A stretch of DNA of 64,000 nucleotides. Source: Plecoglossus altivelis (lineage: Eukaryota > Chordata > Actinopteri > Osmeriformes > Plecoglossidae). Positions 10,801 to 24,400 of the stretch are shown here, piece after piece (within the stretch, counting starts at the first letter, position 1; every line of letters starts with the position of its first letter). The position numbers and the translations under genes were made by a program. Below the pieces are notes generated by a model. The model searched no databases, had not been told where the DNA came from, and saw only the letters and a program-made list of their open reading frames with translations. Location: NCBI GenBank assembly GCA_036571765.1, contig BROE01000007.1, forward strand, positions 11,523,264 through 11,587,263, read 5' to 3'.

Positions 10801-13311
10801 TTAGCATCCGGACAGGTCACGTCCCGCCCACACTCTCTCACCACGTTGAGGTATTTCCCTGCGAGAGGAAGAGAATAAAATCAAATCATTAACAACTGTT
10901 TCTAAGACCTCACCGAATAAGACATGTAAAAACAGACAACGAAAAGGAATCAAATCTTGTGGCACCTGTGCTTAATATTTTGTCGGCCAGTTTCTGGAGG
11001 AAGGATGGAATTCTGTGCTGCACGATCGTGTATCGCTGATCCCAGTACTTGTCGTTGTAGTCCTCCTGAATCTTCTCCTTCTGCAACTCATGCTCTTCCA
11101 CCATGAACTCACTACCAAGACACAAAAAGGTATGCTGCAGTCATCGTATCTACTGTGATTCTCATGAAAGATCATATCAAGAAGGATAACGCAATGGAAC
11201 TGAAAGATTGCGTTGTGGTGAACTGACCTGTAGGGATCCTTGATGATACCTCTGTAGATCCACTTCTCCAGTATTTCAAAGTAAGGGACGCTTGCTGCTT
11301 TGGTGAGGTAAAGGCAAAGCTCCTGGGCCTGGCTGTCTCCCGTGTAGTTAAAGGTCCGGTCGTGAAGAAGACTGAGCGTTGACCCGCCCATGCAGTCTCC
11401 TTTGTCCACTGAGGAGGCTTCAAGAAGACAAACTATAGAGTTATTGTCATTAAAACGGTCTTAAGATCATATTTATATCAGTATCATCCAAACCAACCAA
11501 CCCTAATCCCTCCTCCCGCTTAGACATCGAGCATTACACTTCAGCAGGATGAGTTTAAACCGCAAGACCCTAGCTCGTACCAACCGGTCACCCTGTGTTG
11601 GATGAATCATGGGCTTGTTAGGCTCACCGATCGAGGCTAAGATCTCCATGGTTCTCATGGTGGGCTGGATGTAGAACCACAGCTTCTGCAGGGAGAGCAT
11701 GCCCTGCCTGTGAAGGTGCTCCAGCTGCGTGACCAGGATCAGGTACTCCTTCATCAGGGTCCTCATGGCAGCCGTCAAGGCGTGGTTCACCTGGCCGTAC
11801 TCGAAAGACGACTTCTCCTCCGTGAATCTGCCGGGCCAAACCAGAAAACATCACCGACGTGTCCGTACGACATCAGGGCCGCGGCGCCGGCGGCCATGAG
11901 AGTTCATCGTCGAGAGGTTTTCCTCCGTCGAGGTTCACGCACCTGGTCAAAGTGGAGTAGTACGATGCCACGGGTAATATCCTGTTGACCAGCTCTTTGA
12001 TTGACATGTCCAGGGTGGGGTCGACAATGAAGGAGCGATTCTGCCTCCCCAGCACAGGCTGCGCCGTGATGTCACGCCCGTCAACACCAATCAAAACGAA
12101 GAGCAGATCCTCCACCAACGCCTGCTCCTGAGCAGCCAGGGGCAAGGTACCTAACGACAGACGACGACACAAAGCAAAACCGAACTGGATTTGTTTGGCT
12201 CTTTTCGAAAACGCATCACAATTCTCATGCAATGTGTGAACAGCACAGCAGCAAGAACAGTTCCATCAGACAGTCAAAGGGACACGGTCGTACCTATGGC
12301 TAATACTGGGTCTCCTACAGGTGTTGAGCTGGTGATGAAGTCTCCAATCAGAGCAGGGCGGTCGTACACCCAGTTGGGAAACACAGGATTCGGTTGGGTG
12401 GGATTCTTCTTGTTGTGTTTGTCCCTCAGGTTTTTCCGCGTGACCTCAGCAGACTGAAACAACAATGTCGCCAAACGTTAGGGGGTGGTCTTAGGCACTG
12501 ACATCGATTTCAATCGATTAGAATCGATCGCTTTCTAAATCGATTTGCCCAACGTTTACCAGGCCCCTGCAACAGGAGAGTCCTAATAGTCACCTGAGGG
12601 ACTGTGGAGCTGGCCGTGACGTTCCCAAGCTTCTTACGCAACTCCTCCAGTTCCTGCATGGACATCTTGGTGCTGGTGGACGGGATGGCGAATGTGGAGG
12701 TGGTGCTTGACGTTACATTGGCTGATGCCTCAGACTTTTCTTTGGCATTTTGCTGCAGACATTGAAGCGTCTATGGAACAACAAAGACAGACTGTCGTAT
12801 ATACATGCCAATAAATCTACACCACGCACACTCATAGCAAGTAGATTAAACAATCTCCGAAACTGATGACATGTATGGGTAATCAGTCATTTGAGCTATT
12901 GCCAAATGTTACATACCTCTTTGTCTTCGGTAAACTTTGACAGGAGGTAAACCAGTGGATCGAGGTTGCGCACATTTTTTGACTTGAGCTCATCGTATTT
13001 CCTCAGGAAGTCCTCTGGTGTCTTGGAATACTCCGCTATTTTAACCTGTGCGGGACAAGTGAATCAGGAGAACGAAGGGGAGAAAGCTGTCTAATATACA
13101 GAGCCTGCATCACATGTACCCATATAAAACTGTCCATTCCCTAGGCCTAGCAGCTCCTCACCTTTGCACTATGTGCGGACACTGTCGTGGTCACGTAGGG
13201 TGTCCTGTGTTTCTGCAGAAGGTCGATGTAGCCTTCCGCTCCGTCACCTCCTCGCACATGGAGGAGGCTAAGCAACTCGTTGACGTCATGATGTATCCGA
13301 AATTCGCTCAT
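7877..13311 (-). CDS. tubgcp2: gamma-tubulin complex component 2 (GCP2), about 17 coding exons
   Basis: Core subunit of the gamma-tubulin small and ring complexes that nucleate microtubules at centrosomes. The start ATG (13309-13311) opens MSEFRIHHDVNELLSLL, the conserved GCP2 N-terminus, and the first coding exon ends near 13162. Conserved GCP blocks follow in order: RPALIGDF (about 12350), GRDITAQPVLGRQ (about 12050), the GRIP1-type LQKLWFYIQPTMRTMEILAS (about 11660), GGSTLSLLHDRTFNYTGDSQ (about 11360), KYWDQRYTIVQ (about 11040), the FLMDKGDFFVHFMDL exon (10377-10560), LMPHDVITQLLRVLAIETKQ and SFDYIVKWPLSLIINR (9919-10096), then the GRIP2 C-terminus. The last exon (7877-7952) ends ERSQKAMA, shorter than the human tail. 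All visible junctions use GT/AG, with no break in frame noticed. It neighbours adam8 as in human. Confidence 0.94.
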
Positions 13312-14374
13312 GGTGCAGTAAACAACTGAGAATGAGGTGATGAGTTAGCATACTAGCTTAAACTTACAGAATGAATTGCAATCTAATGAATTACACTACA
13401 ATCATAAAACTAGTACAATTGCATGCGAATGCTTCAGTAATTTTGATATCTGATCATAGCCCATTCATCAAGTTGTACCTGGCATTATCATCTTGCCTAC
13501 GTTAGCTCAACAGACCTAAACATTGGTACTGATCTGAAGCCATGGCCACCTACTGCACTTTTAATGCACATAGGCCAACGTTTGCTACATTCAACCATTA
13601 AAAACACAGCTCTAGCAAACTAACGAGGGATAGCTAAGCTACCTTACAGACTAGTTAGGATGGAACATCGCTAGCTGATAACTGGTGATACGATCAAATT
13701 GGGGAAAATATGCTTGCTTTGTATATTATCTACCTGAGAGCCCACTTCGAACGCGGCTTCAGTTGTAGCTACCGTTGTACGTTGGGTCAACAGTGCTTAT
13801 ACCCGCCAAACCCAACCCAGTACATGGCAACAGCGTGAACTGGGTTTGATTTTATTTCACAATAAAAGTGTCTTAAGTCACTTACCTGGAACTGTGAATC
13901 TGTCTTATCATATGATTGTAGCATTGCTTATCAATTACATTGTGTCTGATAGCTTATGTACATAGTGATGGCTTATTCTTTATTTTTTGATTGAACACAA
14001 ACGGATTTTCATTTTTGATGTTTGAACTCTTACTTTAGCAGACTAATGACATAGCGGAAGTAAACAATAATCACGTTCCAACCCGGAAGAATTGCTTTTC
14101 TCTGATTAACGTTTGAATAAACAAGAATTACCCATTTGTTTTAGGAAACGATTGTACGCGATGTGGCTCACGTTGCACATTTAATCTGACATTTTTCATG
14201 TCTATATCAGTAGGGATAGACGTTGAAGTGATCGAATGTAAGTAGCAACGCCCTAATGTCAGCCACCTTGTCGAGAAAAATAGCCCTGCTGTGTTTACAA
14301 ATCGGGTAGCTAAGAATTGTTTCCCTGAAGTGTAGTAGCTAGCTATTATTTTGGTTTCTGTAGACGAAGAAAAT
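13312..14374. promoter_or_regulatory. divergent upstream region between tubgcp2 and kctd2
   Basis: The minus-strand tubgcp2 and plus-strand kctd2 ATGs are 1,063 bases apart. A probable tubgcp2 5' noncoding exon ends at a donor near 13734, with an acceptor just upstream of the tubgcp2 ATG. Two ETS-type cores occur close together (CGGAAG at about 14055 and CCGGAAG at about 14083), typical of housekeeping promoters. No TATA box was noted. A shared bidirectional promoter is inferred from layout and is not shown. Confidence 0.5.
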
Positions 14375-16088
14375 ATGGCTGAACTGCACGTTGTGGAAAC
14401 TAGTGGCTCTGGCACTATAGAGCAAACCGAACACCGTGATGTCCGAGGCTCCGTGCGGCTAGCTTCGCCCACACTCATGATTCCGCCGCGGAGCAGCTTG
14501 CCTAGTCCTGGGGTGTCTACTTCTAGCAGATCAGTGTTTGGGTTCCCAATGAAGAGTAACCCAAGCTCCCCATCAGAGCCACTGGAGAAGCCAGGATCCC
14601 GCTGGGTTCGCCTCAATGTTGGTGGGACCTACTTCGTCACAACCAAACAGACATTGTGTAGGGACCCTAAATCATTCCTATACCGATTATGTCAAGAAGA
14701 TCCTGACTTGGATTCTGACAAGGTTGGTGATGCTGCCAAGACGTGGTTGTAATATGTCAAATAAAAGAGTATCCACAAAAAGGAAATTACTATTTATAAC
14801 CAGCTCTTTGTGATACCCACAGGATGACACTGGTGCTTACCTGATTGATAGGGACCCAACATATTTTGGGCCTATTTTGAATTACCTGCGGCATGGAAAA
14901 CTAATCATGGACAAGAACCTGGCAGAAGAAGGTTAGGTTATTTTAATTGTGAACCTGCATCTATTAAACCTAAAAAGGATGATGTCTAATGAGAATTATT
15001 TCAGGGGTTTATCAGTGTAACTAAACAGCCTGTGATGTCTTGCAGGTGTCCTTGAGGAAGCAGAGTTCTACAACATTGCATCACTGGTGAGACTGGTCAA
15101 AGAGAGGATACGGGACAACGAGAATCGAACGTCTCAGGTACAGTGGGGCTTAAAACTGGGAATAGATCCATGTAAAGGCCTGAGACCAGACGTCGATCAT
15201 GGCATGATGAGTCTGTTATGGGGTGTGCACAAGATTCTATGGGTTTTTAAATACATGTGATTGTTGACCAGAGGGATACAAACTTTTGTTTGTGTTTGTC
15301 TGCGTGCGTCTGTGCGTGTCTGTGTGTATATCTGTGTGTGCTTGTGTGTGTATGTGTCTGTGTGTTTGTCTGTGCGCCTCTGTGTGTATATCTGTGTTTG
15401 CCTGTGCGTGTGTATGTATGTGTGTGCGTGCCTGTGCGTTTCTGTGTGTGTGTGTGTCTTGCAGGGCCCAGTGAAGCATGTGTACCGGGTGCTGCAGTGC
15501 CAAGAGGAGGAGCTCACACAGATGGTCTCAACTATGTCTGACGGATGGAAGTTTGAGCAGGTGGGAATGCTACACTTCCTCAACCTTTTTCCTTTTCATA
15601 TTTTCTTTATTGATCAACACGTTGCAGTCAAATACCATTTGCACTGAAACGTTCTCTTGAGTTTGATACTGTTTGTTAACTTACGCCGTTCCTCTCACGT
15701 TTGCCTCATGTCCGTCCACCAGCTCATCAGTATTGGCTCCTCCTATAACTATGGCAACGAGGACCAGGCTGAATTTCTGTGTGTGGTTTCTCGGGAGCTC
15801 AACAACTCTACCAATGGCATTGTCATTGAGCCCACAGAGAAGGCCAAGGTGAATACATTTTTTAAGAAAACTTAATTTCTCAGAGATGAAGCTTGAGAAG
15901 TTTTGCCTGGGGTTAGCGCCACTAGACAGATGTCTTCAAAACTCATGTCAGAGTCAAGTAAATGAGGGGGGGACACTGATATAATTTCCTCTTTTTTTCT
16001 TTTCCTCCGTGAATGACTTGAATAGTGTTTATTTATTGGTTTTCTTTCCCCCCCACAGATCCTTCAGGAGAGAGGCTCACGGATGTAA
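14375..16088 (+). CDS. kctd2: KCTD2: BTB/T1-domain Cullin-3 adaptor (6 exons, 266 aa)
   Basis: Cytosolic potassium-channel tetramerisation-domain protein. The KCTD2/5/17 group forms pentamers and recruits substrates to Cullin-3 ubiquitin ligases. Exons are 14375-14722, 14823-14931, 15046-15137, 15465-15560, 15723-15848 and 16059-16088, all with GT/AG junctions and continuous phase. The N-terminus is low-complexity, Ser/Pro rich. The BTB core begins at [14 protein letters not shown] and contains [19 protein letters not shown]. The C-terminal part has [20 protein letters not shown] and [17 protein letters not shown], ending [23 protein letters not shown] and [15 protein letters not shown] favour KCTD2 over KCTD5. 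The frame is open upstream but there is no earlier ATG; 14375 (AAATATGG) is the first. slc16a5 and armc7 nearby match human 17q25. Confidence 0.93.
15287..15461. repeat. imperfect GT-rich microsatellite in kctd2 intron 3
   Basis: Interrupted (GT)n with TCTGTGTGTATATCTG variants. It runs directly into the exon 4 acceptor and partly supplies its pyrimidine-purine context. Several open frames across it are artefacts of the repeat. Confidence 0.85.
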
Positions 16089-19000
16089 AGAGACACCATC
16101 TCTCAACCCACCTGGCATTTCTTCAGTCTCAGCCATGTTCCATAAGCTCATTCTCGTCTCCCCCTCCAGCCCTGTGTAGCTCCTCCTCCGCCTCCTCCAG
16201 CCCTGTCCTCCTCCGCTGCCCCCTCCAGCTCTGTCCACCTCCTCCCCTGCCCCCTGTCCTCTGGTGTGCCTTCCATAGTGGGGCGTTTCCCATGCTCCGC
16301 CCCTACAGTGCTGCAACACAAGCCTGATAGCATTGTTTTATTTCTTCTTCTCTGTTATATTTTTCCAAATGTTTGAAGGCATTTTAAGCAGCTTATTACG
16401 ATGATCGATAAACGAGGGCTTTTGACGATATTGGCCATTTGATTTAGGTTTCAGTTGTGATTTTATCCCCACACTTTTGATTGAATCTCCACGCAGAGCT
16501 AAGTCTTCATTATCATCCTCATTCTGGTTAAGGCACAGTTAAACGTGTTCCCTGTTTGTCTGACAACCTTGACATCTGTGATTATCTCCTCAGGACTATC
16601 AAAAGACATACAATTGATAAATTGATGCAGACAACTGTACAGACTAAGCTTATCCCCCTCAAACACCATCCTAAATGCGCCTCCCTCCACTCTCCTGGCT
16701 GCTGGACGTGGATTCACAGCAGGGGATCCCCGCTCTGGGAGGCTGGGGATCCAGAGGCTGCACTAGGACCAACACGCAACAGGCAGGCCACTTGTAGACC
16801 CCTGAAAGCAACCGATCAGCAGAATCTCCCCATGGAGCAGCGAATCCTGTGAGTTCTGCTGTTAAAGTATCATTGGCCTGACAGAGAGAGAGGTAGACCC
16901 TTGTCTTGTGGACGGCCCACTTTGGATCATGTGTGGCTTTCACCTTGTAGGCATCACAGAGGACTCCATCTCCTCCTGGCTTGCTTCAGCCTGTTGTCTT
17001 GGGAAGGGCACATGTTTTCGCAGCTGTACTAAGGATGTTTCCATGAAGAAGAAAGCAAATGACTCAAAAGACTAAAATACACCTGTGTACAATTGGCGGG
17101 CATGTGAGGGGAACATAAATCTATATCTCTCTCTATATATATGATGACATTATTATGAAAATGGAATGCAAATGGTGTAATTATTGATTTATGTATCATA
17201 GTTGTCATATATTTGTGTATTGTTGGTGAGTAATACTAATTTCATTGGAGGCAAGTATCCATATCCTCCAAACCACTCCTCCTGATGTGTTGCCCCGGTG
17301 ACAGGGGTGTAAGTTTGTGTATGCGGTGCCTCTGCTTTTTCGTCAGTGACTGAAACATGATCAGCACCCTAGAGTCCATGTTTGGTTAAAAGTAAGCTCT
17401 TCAGACATATTCCTACTTAATAGGTCTATTTTTATTGAGTTCTTTTGCATATCTTACAATTGTAATTAGAGTTAAACATGTTAGTGAAAATTGATTTTGA
17501 ATTGACATGAAGAGATGGACGTGTGTCTATGACACTTGTGGTTCTTTAAGAGCCTGGTCCAGCTCTGTGCTGCCTCCAAGCCTGGACTCTCTCTTCCCGG
17601 GTCTTCTCACGTTCTTATGCCAATTTTAACTTCTTCTGCAGCTGTTGCAAAGTACATCTAGCTCACTATGTTTCACCGTATTTTACAGTGTCTCCATTCA
17701 TTTTTTTTTGGTGCAAACTATAAAAAAAAAAAAAAACGACTACCCTTTTCCCAAATCGCGTTTTAGAATCTTTCCTGTCCACAGAAACGTTGGATGTGTT
17801 AGCTGGGAAGTGTTTTCTGTTTGGTTGGATTTTTTGAGAGGGACTATTAATCTGTTTATTTTGTGACTTTATTCATTGTTCTGTGCCAAGAGTAATGGGT
17901 ACTACCTTGAAAGAATTTGACTTCTGTCACCACACACATATCAGCTATTTCGGATGACAATGTCCTGGTATTACCGATTTGTCCAATTTTTGAAAGGGTT
18001 CTTATTTTCCAAAGTGTCTGATTGTGTACTTAAAATCTGCTAAATCAAAGGTATATCCTTTGGATAATATATCAAACCCCTTTTGTTTCAATGGTGTTGC
18101 AACTTACATACTTAAAACACTGTTTCTTGTGTATAATGAATATTTGGTGCAATTCTGTTATATCAGCATGAAGAATGCTTTTAACAAAGTAACGTGTTAT
18201 TGTCATGTTCCGTGACTGTCCTCTCAGGCTTTAGAGCTCTGACTGTTGGTGTGTATTCCTTTTTTTTCCTTTTTTTTCCCCTTGAGTGCGAGTTGTGCAA
18301 TGTTACGGAAGCAGACAGAATTGTGCTGCAAAGGATGCCTAACCTGTCACATTTGGAGGCCTCGTTCCTTTCCCCCTCTGGAGACTTTAGAAAGCTCCCA
18401 GGAGAGTCTTGTTTCCCCTTTGTTCATGTCCAGTGTTGTGCCTTTGACCTGTATTGTGCACAGTTGTTCTCCTCGTTGTCATGGTGGCAAGGGAGGCTCT
18501 TTTCCTGCCTAGGAGACGCCGAGGTTTGGAACGGTCTGGTCCTCCATTCAGTCTCCGTTACTCATCTTTCTGTGAGAAGGAAATGTCCCTAAGAAATCGT
18601 CTCAACCAAGTCTTAAGTCATCATTAATATTTGTTTATGCGTTGCACAGATTATCAAGCTTAACTCAAGTTTCCTTTGAGGCTGTTATTTCGCTTCAACT
18701 CCCATGACCTGTTGCCGTTCATGCTTATTTTGTTGTCCGCATTTTTCTGCTTTTTGTCCATACAGAGACGTGAACACAGGTGGTGGGTTAAGTTTACAGT
18801 ACACCACAACCAAACACAATAGGAGCAGAGAACAGATCTTAGGAGTGTTCTGATTTTATCTTAGTAAATGCCAGCTGTGCACTTTCTGGGGGAAATGAAA
18901 AAAAACTGGCATTTTAATAGGCTTTTTCTCTTTTAGTTGCATGATATAGGCCATTGAAACCATCTATAGTGATCCGATTTTTAGATCAACTTTTGAAGCA

Positions 19001-21405
19001 CTTACTTTTCACCAGAGTGAAAATCTTTCCTGTTGGCCTTCATTTTTTCCACTTCAATTTATTTCACCCTGCAGAGGGTTAATTATGATTTAAATCAGAG
19101 TACCTTCTGAAAACCTGCAAAAAAGAAAATCTGGAAAAAAATTGATTCCCCTCCCCCCTTCCTCTCATTGACACTCCATCCCCCTAATGTGCTATTTTTA
19201 CAAATCTGAAGAAGAAGACGAAGAAAAAAAAAACCCGTCACACTCTGACGTGAAAAAATGAGAGCATGCATTGTTCTTGAGATCAGGATGTTGTTTACTG
19301 GATTGTGTCTGACCTCTGTGTTAGTGCAAAGTGTATGTGATGCATGGTTAGAAAGCAGAAGGAAGGCATGGCTCCAGTAGGTGTAGATGTATTGTGTGGG
19401 ACAGTGGGTCTACAACAATTCCTCATTCTCTGATCACATGTTTTGTTTATATGTTGTTTTTGTATCCTGTCATGTCAGTTTAACAGTAGGTGAAATAACT
19501 AGTTTTTAAAAAATGGAATTAACAGAATTAACCAACAAACTAATGTCTTATTAAAACTGGACACAAAACTGCAGACCCCTCACTTTGGGTATCACATTTA
19601 TTCAAATCACATTCAAACAAAATGGAGAATGTTTTGAGTCGTGGCTCATTCTGTCATAATTAATCTGTACACACCTGCATGCATTTGTATACAATACATA
19701 CACACTTGTACACACATTTAGACGTACTAAAATGTCAACTATTAACAGTTATTTTTAGTGTGTTAATTTATCAACAGTATATTGATGTCAAATGTGAATA
19801 TTGTCAACGGAGAATGTGGAGAACTGTTGGGAAGCTAAAAAAAAAAAAAAGAAGTTTGGTCTGATTTTCTTTTTATTTATTTTATATTTTGGGAACTTTT
19901 GTCTACAAATGCATTTTCTTTAAATGTAACAATTTTAACAAAATCCAGTCTGGTTTTTAATCATAAAACGTGTCTGTGTTTTAAAAATGTGTTGTGTGTT
20001 GTCTGCACCTATAGTTATCAATGGATAGCTGTAATGAATTTCCCCTTACGATCTGCAATACAGTAGGCCTCTGCAAAGGACGGAGAACCTTCTCATATTA
20101 CCAACATGGACAACTTTATTAATGCACAAAGTGCAGTAATGTTTCCATGCCGACATACAGTACCTATGTATTTCTAATGGATAGGAAATGTTAAGTATCA
20201 AGCGATACAATTTATACTTAAGCATTACAAATGTAAAGCCAGGCTAGACTATAGAACAAACCCCAGGGAATTGCTACTTCCTACTACGAGTTCCTCGTAA
20301 ACCTGTCTAATCGAGGATGTAAATACTCATACGAATGTGCATTTAACAGTTCAAAACATATTTTCACAATAGATAAATGCACGATATTTTCATTCGCATC
20401 GTCTTGGTAAGAATTCAGTAGGCTACGACCTTAATGCGTGGACAGCACCAAACGCTCGCGTCGTCTCCTCCCACTGAGAAGCCGACAGTCAAGACTCGGC
20501 TTTGCAGTTGCTTACGATGTAACTGATCTGCGAAGAATTAAAACACGATACGGAGTAGTGGGCATAAAAATGGTACGTAGAGGTTAGTTTAAAATTGTAT
20601 TGTGAAAAATTGCTGATATTTACAGATATCCCATAGTTTCTTGGTATGCGCCTTAGGCTATTGGATTTTATTATGATGTTTGGCCAGGGTGGTTTCTTTA
20701 AAGCCTTCAATATGCGGCGTCAAGCCTAACATCAGTTTATATTTTACAATAGCAGCCTCCCATAGAATAACGCCATGTAAATTACAATGCGATCTTTTTT
20801 TAAAGAATGGAGAAAAGCTACAATTCTAGGCTTCCATTACTCGCGACAGTAGGTTATCAGCGTTTTTGTAAACGTAGTCACGCAAAATGAGCAAAACATT
20901 GTTAACTTCTCGACTGCGAATAGTCTATACGCTTCCATAAGGGTTCATAGACGAGTTAGTTGTATATGCCACGTGGGCTTATTGAAAACAAAGTTTGACA
21001 TCAGTACATTGGTTATAGGATTAATTCAGTGTCTCGTAATCAGTACCGCTTAATAACACGCTTTACACTGAGGAAGTAAAAAAAACGTGTCAAGTATTAA
21101 TCTTTACGTGTCTATTGAGAGGTCAAACGTGCGATTTTAGTGTTTGCTAATGTAGGCAATTTATACTTGCAGTATATCCTATCAAAAGCATGCAACTTTT
21201 AGAAGATTCTCCAATTCTTCCCTACAACTACAAACACTGAATGCACGCTTTAATTTACATGTATTTTGGCTATTCAACGGACAGACCATTGTAATCTGTT
21301 TCCTCCCTATGTTTGTAGATATAAATGCTGAAGGATAATGTATGTGACAACCAGTAGTCGTCCCTGTCAAGCCGTTCCTGAGGCGTTGACCAAACACCTC
21401 AGCCA
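16089..21405. other. kctd2 3' UTR, intergenic DNA and slc16a5 upstream region
   Basis: No supported exon was seen. The first few kilobases are AT-rich and lack splice-linked coding signal, consistent with a long kctd2 3' UTR, but its end is not clear. A longest open frame around 18194-18592 looks fortuitous. A more GC-rich interval at about 20440-20540 could be the slc16a5 promoter or first noncoding exon, which is speculative. Mammalian ATP5PD, which sits beside KCTD2 in human, is not visible here. Confidence 0.4.
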
Positions 21406-24400
21406 ATGATGACCCAGAGGAATGGAAAGCAGGGGGCAGGTGACTCCCTCCAGATGGAGAGCAAAGCCCCCGAGCAGAAAGCAGGCATGGAGGAGTGGAC
21501 AGAGGCCAGCGAGTATGACACTGATCAGGGGGAGAAGAGAGACCATGAACCCAGACCATCGGTGCCCATGGAGGGGGCGGTGACCGCTCCGGATGGTGGC
21601 TGGGGCTGGGTGGTTCTGGTAGCTACTATCCTGGTCCTGGCTCTGACTCTGGCATTTCCTTCCTGCGTGGGCATCTTCTACACTGATCTACAGAGAGAGT
21701 TCCACGCCACCAACAGCCAGACCTCCTGGGTGCCTTCTATAATGACATCAGTGCTTCACGCTGGAGGTAAGGCTTGATCATAAATCGCAAACTAGACTGT
21801 CTGTAGGAAACGGGCAGAAATGTTTTTAGATGTCTGCAATAATGTGCTAATTCGTTACTGAACTATTGTCTAATTGTGCTATGCAGTAAGTGCATTTTCA
21901 CTGACTTGTCAAAAAGGGTCATTATGAACAGGTATACTACTTGAGAACGTGTGGTATCACTCTGTGAGAAACTCTGTGAGATGTGATTGGAGGCCCTGGC
22001 CGAGCATATTGGATTATTGGCTTAGAAAAGTGGAACAGGGACATTCTTTTACAGATTGTAGGGTTGATATTTGAAATGTTTCAATTTTTAGAATGTCTGT
22101 CTTCTAGGCATAAGGAAGCACTGTGAGTGTTCTAACTAGTCTGGAAATCCTTCTTGTATATATTTTATATTCAGACTATTCATTGGCTGTGTCTAATGTT
22201 CATCTTAGTGTTCTCTCTTCAGTTATCTCTACATCAGATTTTCCTGTAGAAAGTAACAACAGTTAAAAAGCTGTAACTAGCCCTTTGCTCCAAATTAGTT
22301 TTTGTTGTCCTTTGTGCAATTCATACTTGCTTTGACAACTGTGGTTGAGCCTGTTGCCTCAGTTGTATTCAACTCAATCCAAGATACAATGTGAAGCCAT
22401 TTTTCTCAGTTCCAATCAAACAACAGTGACATAAAAGAAGTTTTTAACCCACAAATTCTGCATGCATGGAACAGTACGTGTATGAAATATGATTGATTCT
22501 AGAAAACTGTACGTTACACAGCGTGCTTGTCTGTGTCGGTGCACAAACCTCAACTTTGTTTAAGGGGCCAAGTTGAGATGTTACGCAATGAGGCTTTGTT
22601 GGATCAAGGAAATGCCCTTGCACCTCTGAAGCTTGAGTGTAGTTTAATGCCCCATTGTGTGTTTAACTAATAGCTTCAATCCTACAGGTCCATTCTGCAG
22701 CGTGTTGGTGGAGAGATTTGGTTGCCGGGCGACTGTGATGCTTGGTGGAGTCCTGAGTGGGCTAGGAATGGCGGCAAGCTCTTTCACTCACACCATGACA
22801 GAGCTCTATATCACAACTGGTGTTATCACAGGTCTGTGACCTCACCCATACACAAGTAGAGTGATTCATCTATGCAGAGTGATTCATCTATCCAGAGTGA
22901 TTCATCTATGCAGAGTGATTCATCTATGACATTACTGAAAAATATTCTCTTAGCACAGCTTCACCTAATTAAACATTTGTTACCCTATATTATGATGTGT
23001 TTTAATTGGAATTAACCTGCCATAAAGAACACCCACAAGGAAAGATATTTGTGGAATGAAACTCACCCCCCGTTATAACTAACAGCAATCTCTATCACAA
23101 CAGGTTTGGGATTCTGCTTCAGTTTCCAACCAGCAGTAACAATCCTAGGCCACTACTTTGTGCGGCGCCGTGCGTTCGCCAATGCCATGTCCTCCACAGG
23201 CACCGCCCTGGGCCTGTGCACCCTGCCCCTTCTGGGAAACTACCTCCACACTGAGCTGGGCTGGCGGGGAAGCTTCTTAGTGCTGGGTGCTGTGCTTCTC
23301 AACTGCTGTGTCTGCGGTGCCGTGATGAGGCCCCTGGGGCCCCCGCGGCGGCGAGGGCAGCCGCTGATAAACCACGCCCCCTCTCAGCCAGAGGAGCAGA
23401 GACTGAAGTGTACCATGAAGACCCTTTGGACTAGCGGGCTGGGCGCCCTGCGCAAACACATGGCCTTTGACCTCCTTAGTAGCAACCTGCGCTATCGCGT
23501 CTACACCATCGGCATCACTTGGATGATGTTGGGCTTTGTGGTGCCGCTGATCTATCTGGTGCCCTACGCCACGGACAACGGCATGGACCAGAGCCGGGCG
23601 GCCATGCTGCTCTCCGTCCTCGGCATCGTCAACATCGTGGTGCGTCCACCTGTGGGCATCCTCTTTAGCCTGCCCTGGTTCAAAGGGCGCCACATCTACG
23701 TGTTCTCATTGGCCCTGCTGGTGAACGGGCTGAGCAACAGCATCTGCTGCATCGGCGCTACCTTCCCCGTGCTGCTGGTTTACGTGGTGACATACGGGCT
23801 GTCCATGAGCCTCGTAGGCTCGCTGATGTTCACGGTGCTGATGGACAACGTGGAGATGTGCCGCTTCCCCGCTGCCCTCGGCTTGCTATCCATCATGGAA
23901 AGTGTTACCCTGCTTATAGGCCCTCCGCTGGCAGGTAATGGGTGTTATGGATTGTGTGTGTGTGTTAGTTATAGTTTGTGCTGGGAGTTATAGTGAAGAT
24001 AGGCTTAGGTTTGGTTTTAGCAATGCAACTAAAGTGGTGCTCCCTGGGGAGCGATATGAGGGGTCATCTAGGCTGCATTTGAATGTTAGCCTCAAAAAAT
24101 GTAAAAATGTGTGTGCAAAGATTTATTATGGTTTAAATTAGATTTATTTACATCTGGCCCCATACCTTACAATATGCGACAGACAACAACAATAATAACA
24201 ACAAGCTAACAAGAAAAACCAGTCAAATTGCTTTCAGCCGCAAAAGTATTCTTCATAATAGATTATGGACACGGAACCAATCATGTGCACCTAAAGAAAG
24301 CCAAGCCCGATTTCCTCTTTAGAATGTGTGGGTGTGTCTCGGTTAGAATGGAATGTCCCACAGGGTGAGTGGTGGGTTCTGGGGGTATGAGTTACAGGCC

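Noticed and set aside
15240..15580. Cys/Val-rich and His/Thr-rich open frames on both strands
   Set aside because: These are translations of the GT microsatellite in kctd2 intron 3.
18194..18592. 132-codon plus-strand open frame with several cysteines
   Set aside because: It has no recognisable domain, lies downstream of kctd2 in UTR-like sequence, has no splice partners, and begins in a poor context.
14900..21400. A gene for mitochondrial ATP synthase subunit d (ATP5PD), which adjoins KCTD2 in human
   Set aside because: No exon resembling it was found on either strand between kctd2 and slc16a5.
23277..23693. 138-codon minus-strand open frame within slc16a5 exon 3
   Set aside because: Antisense shadow of a conserved coding exon.
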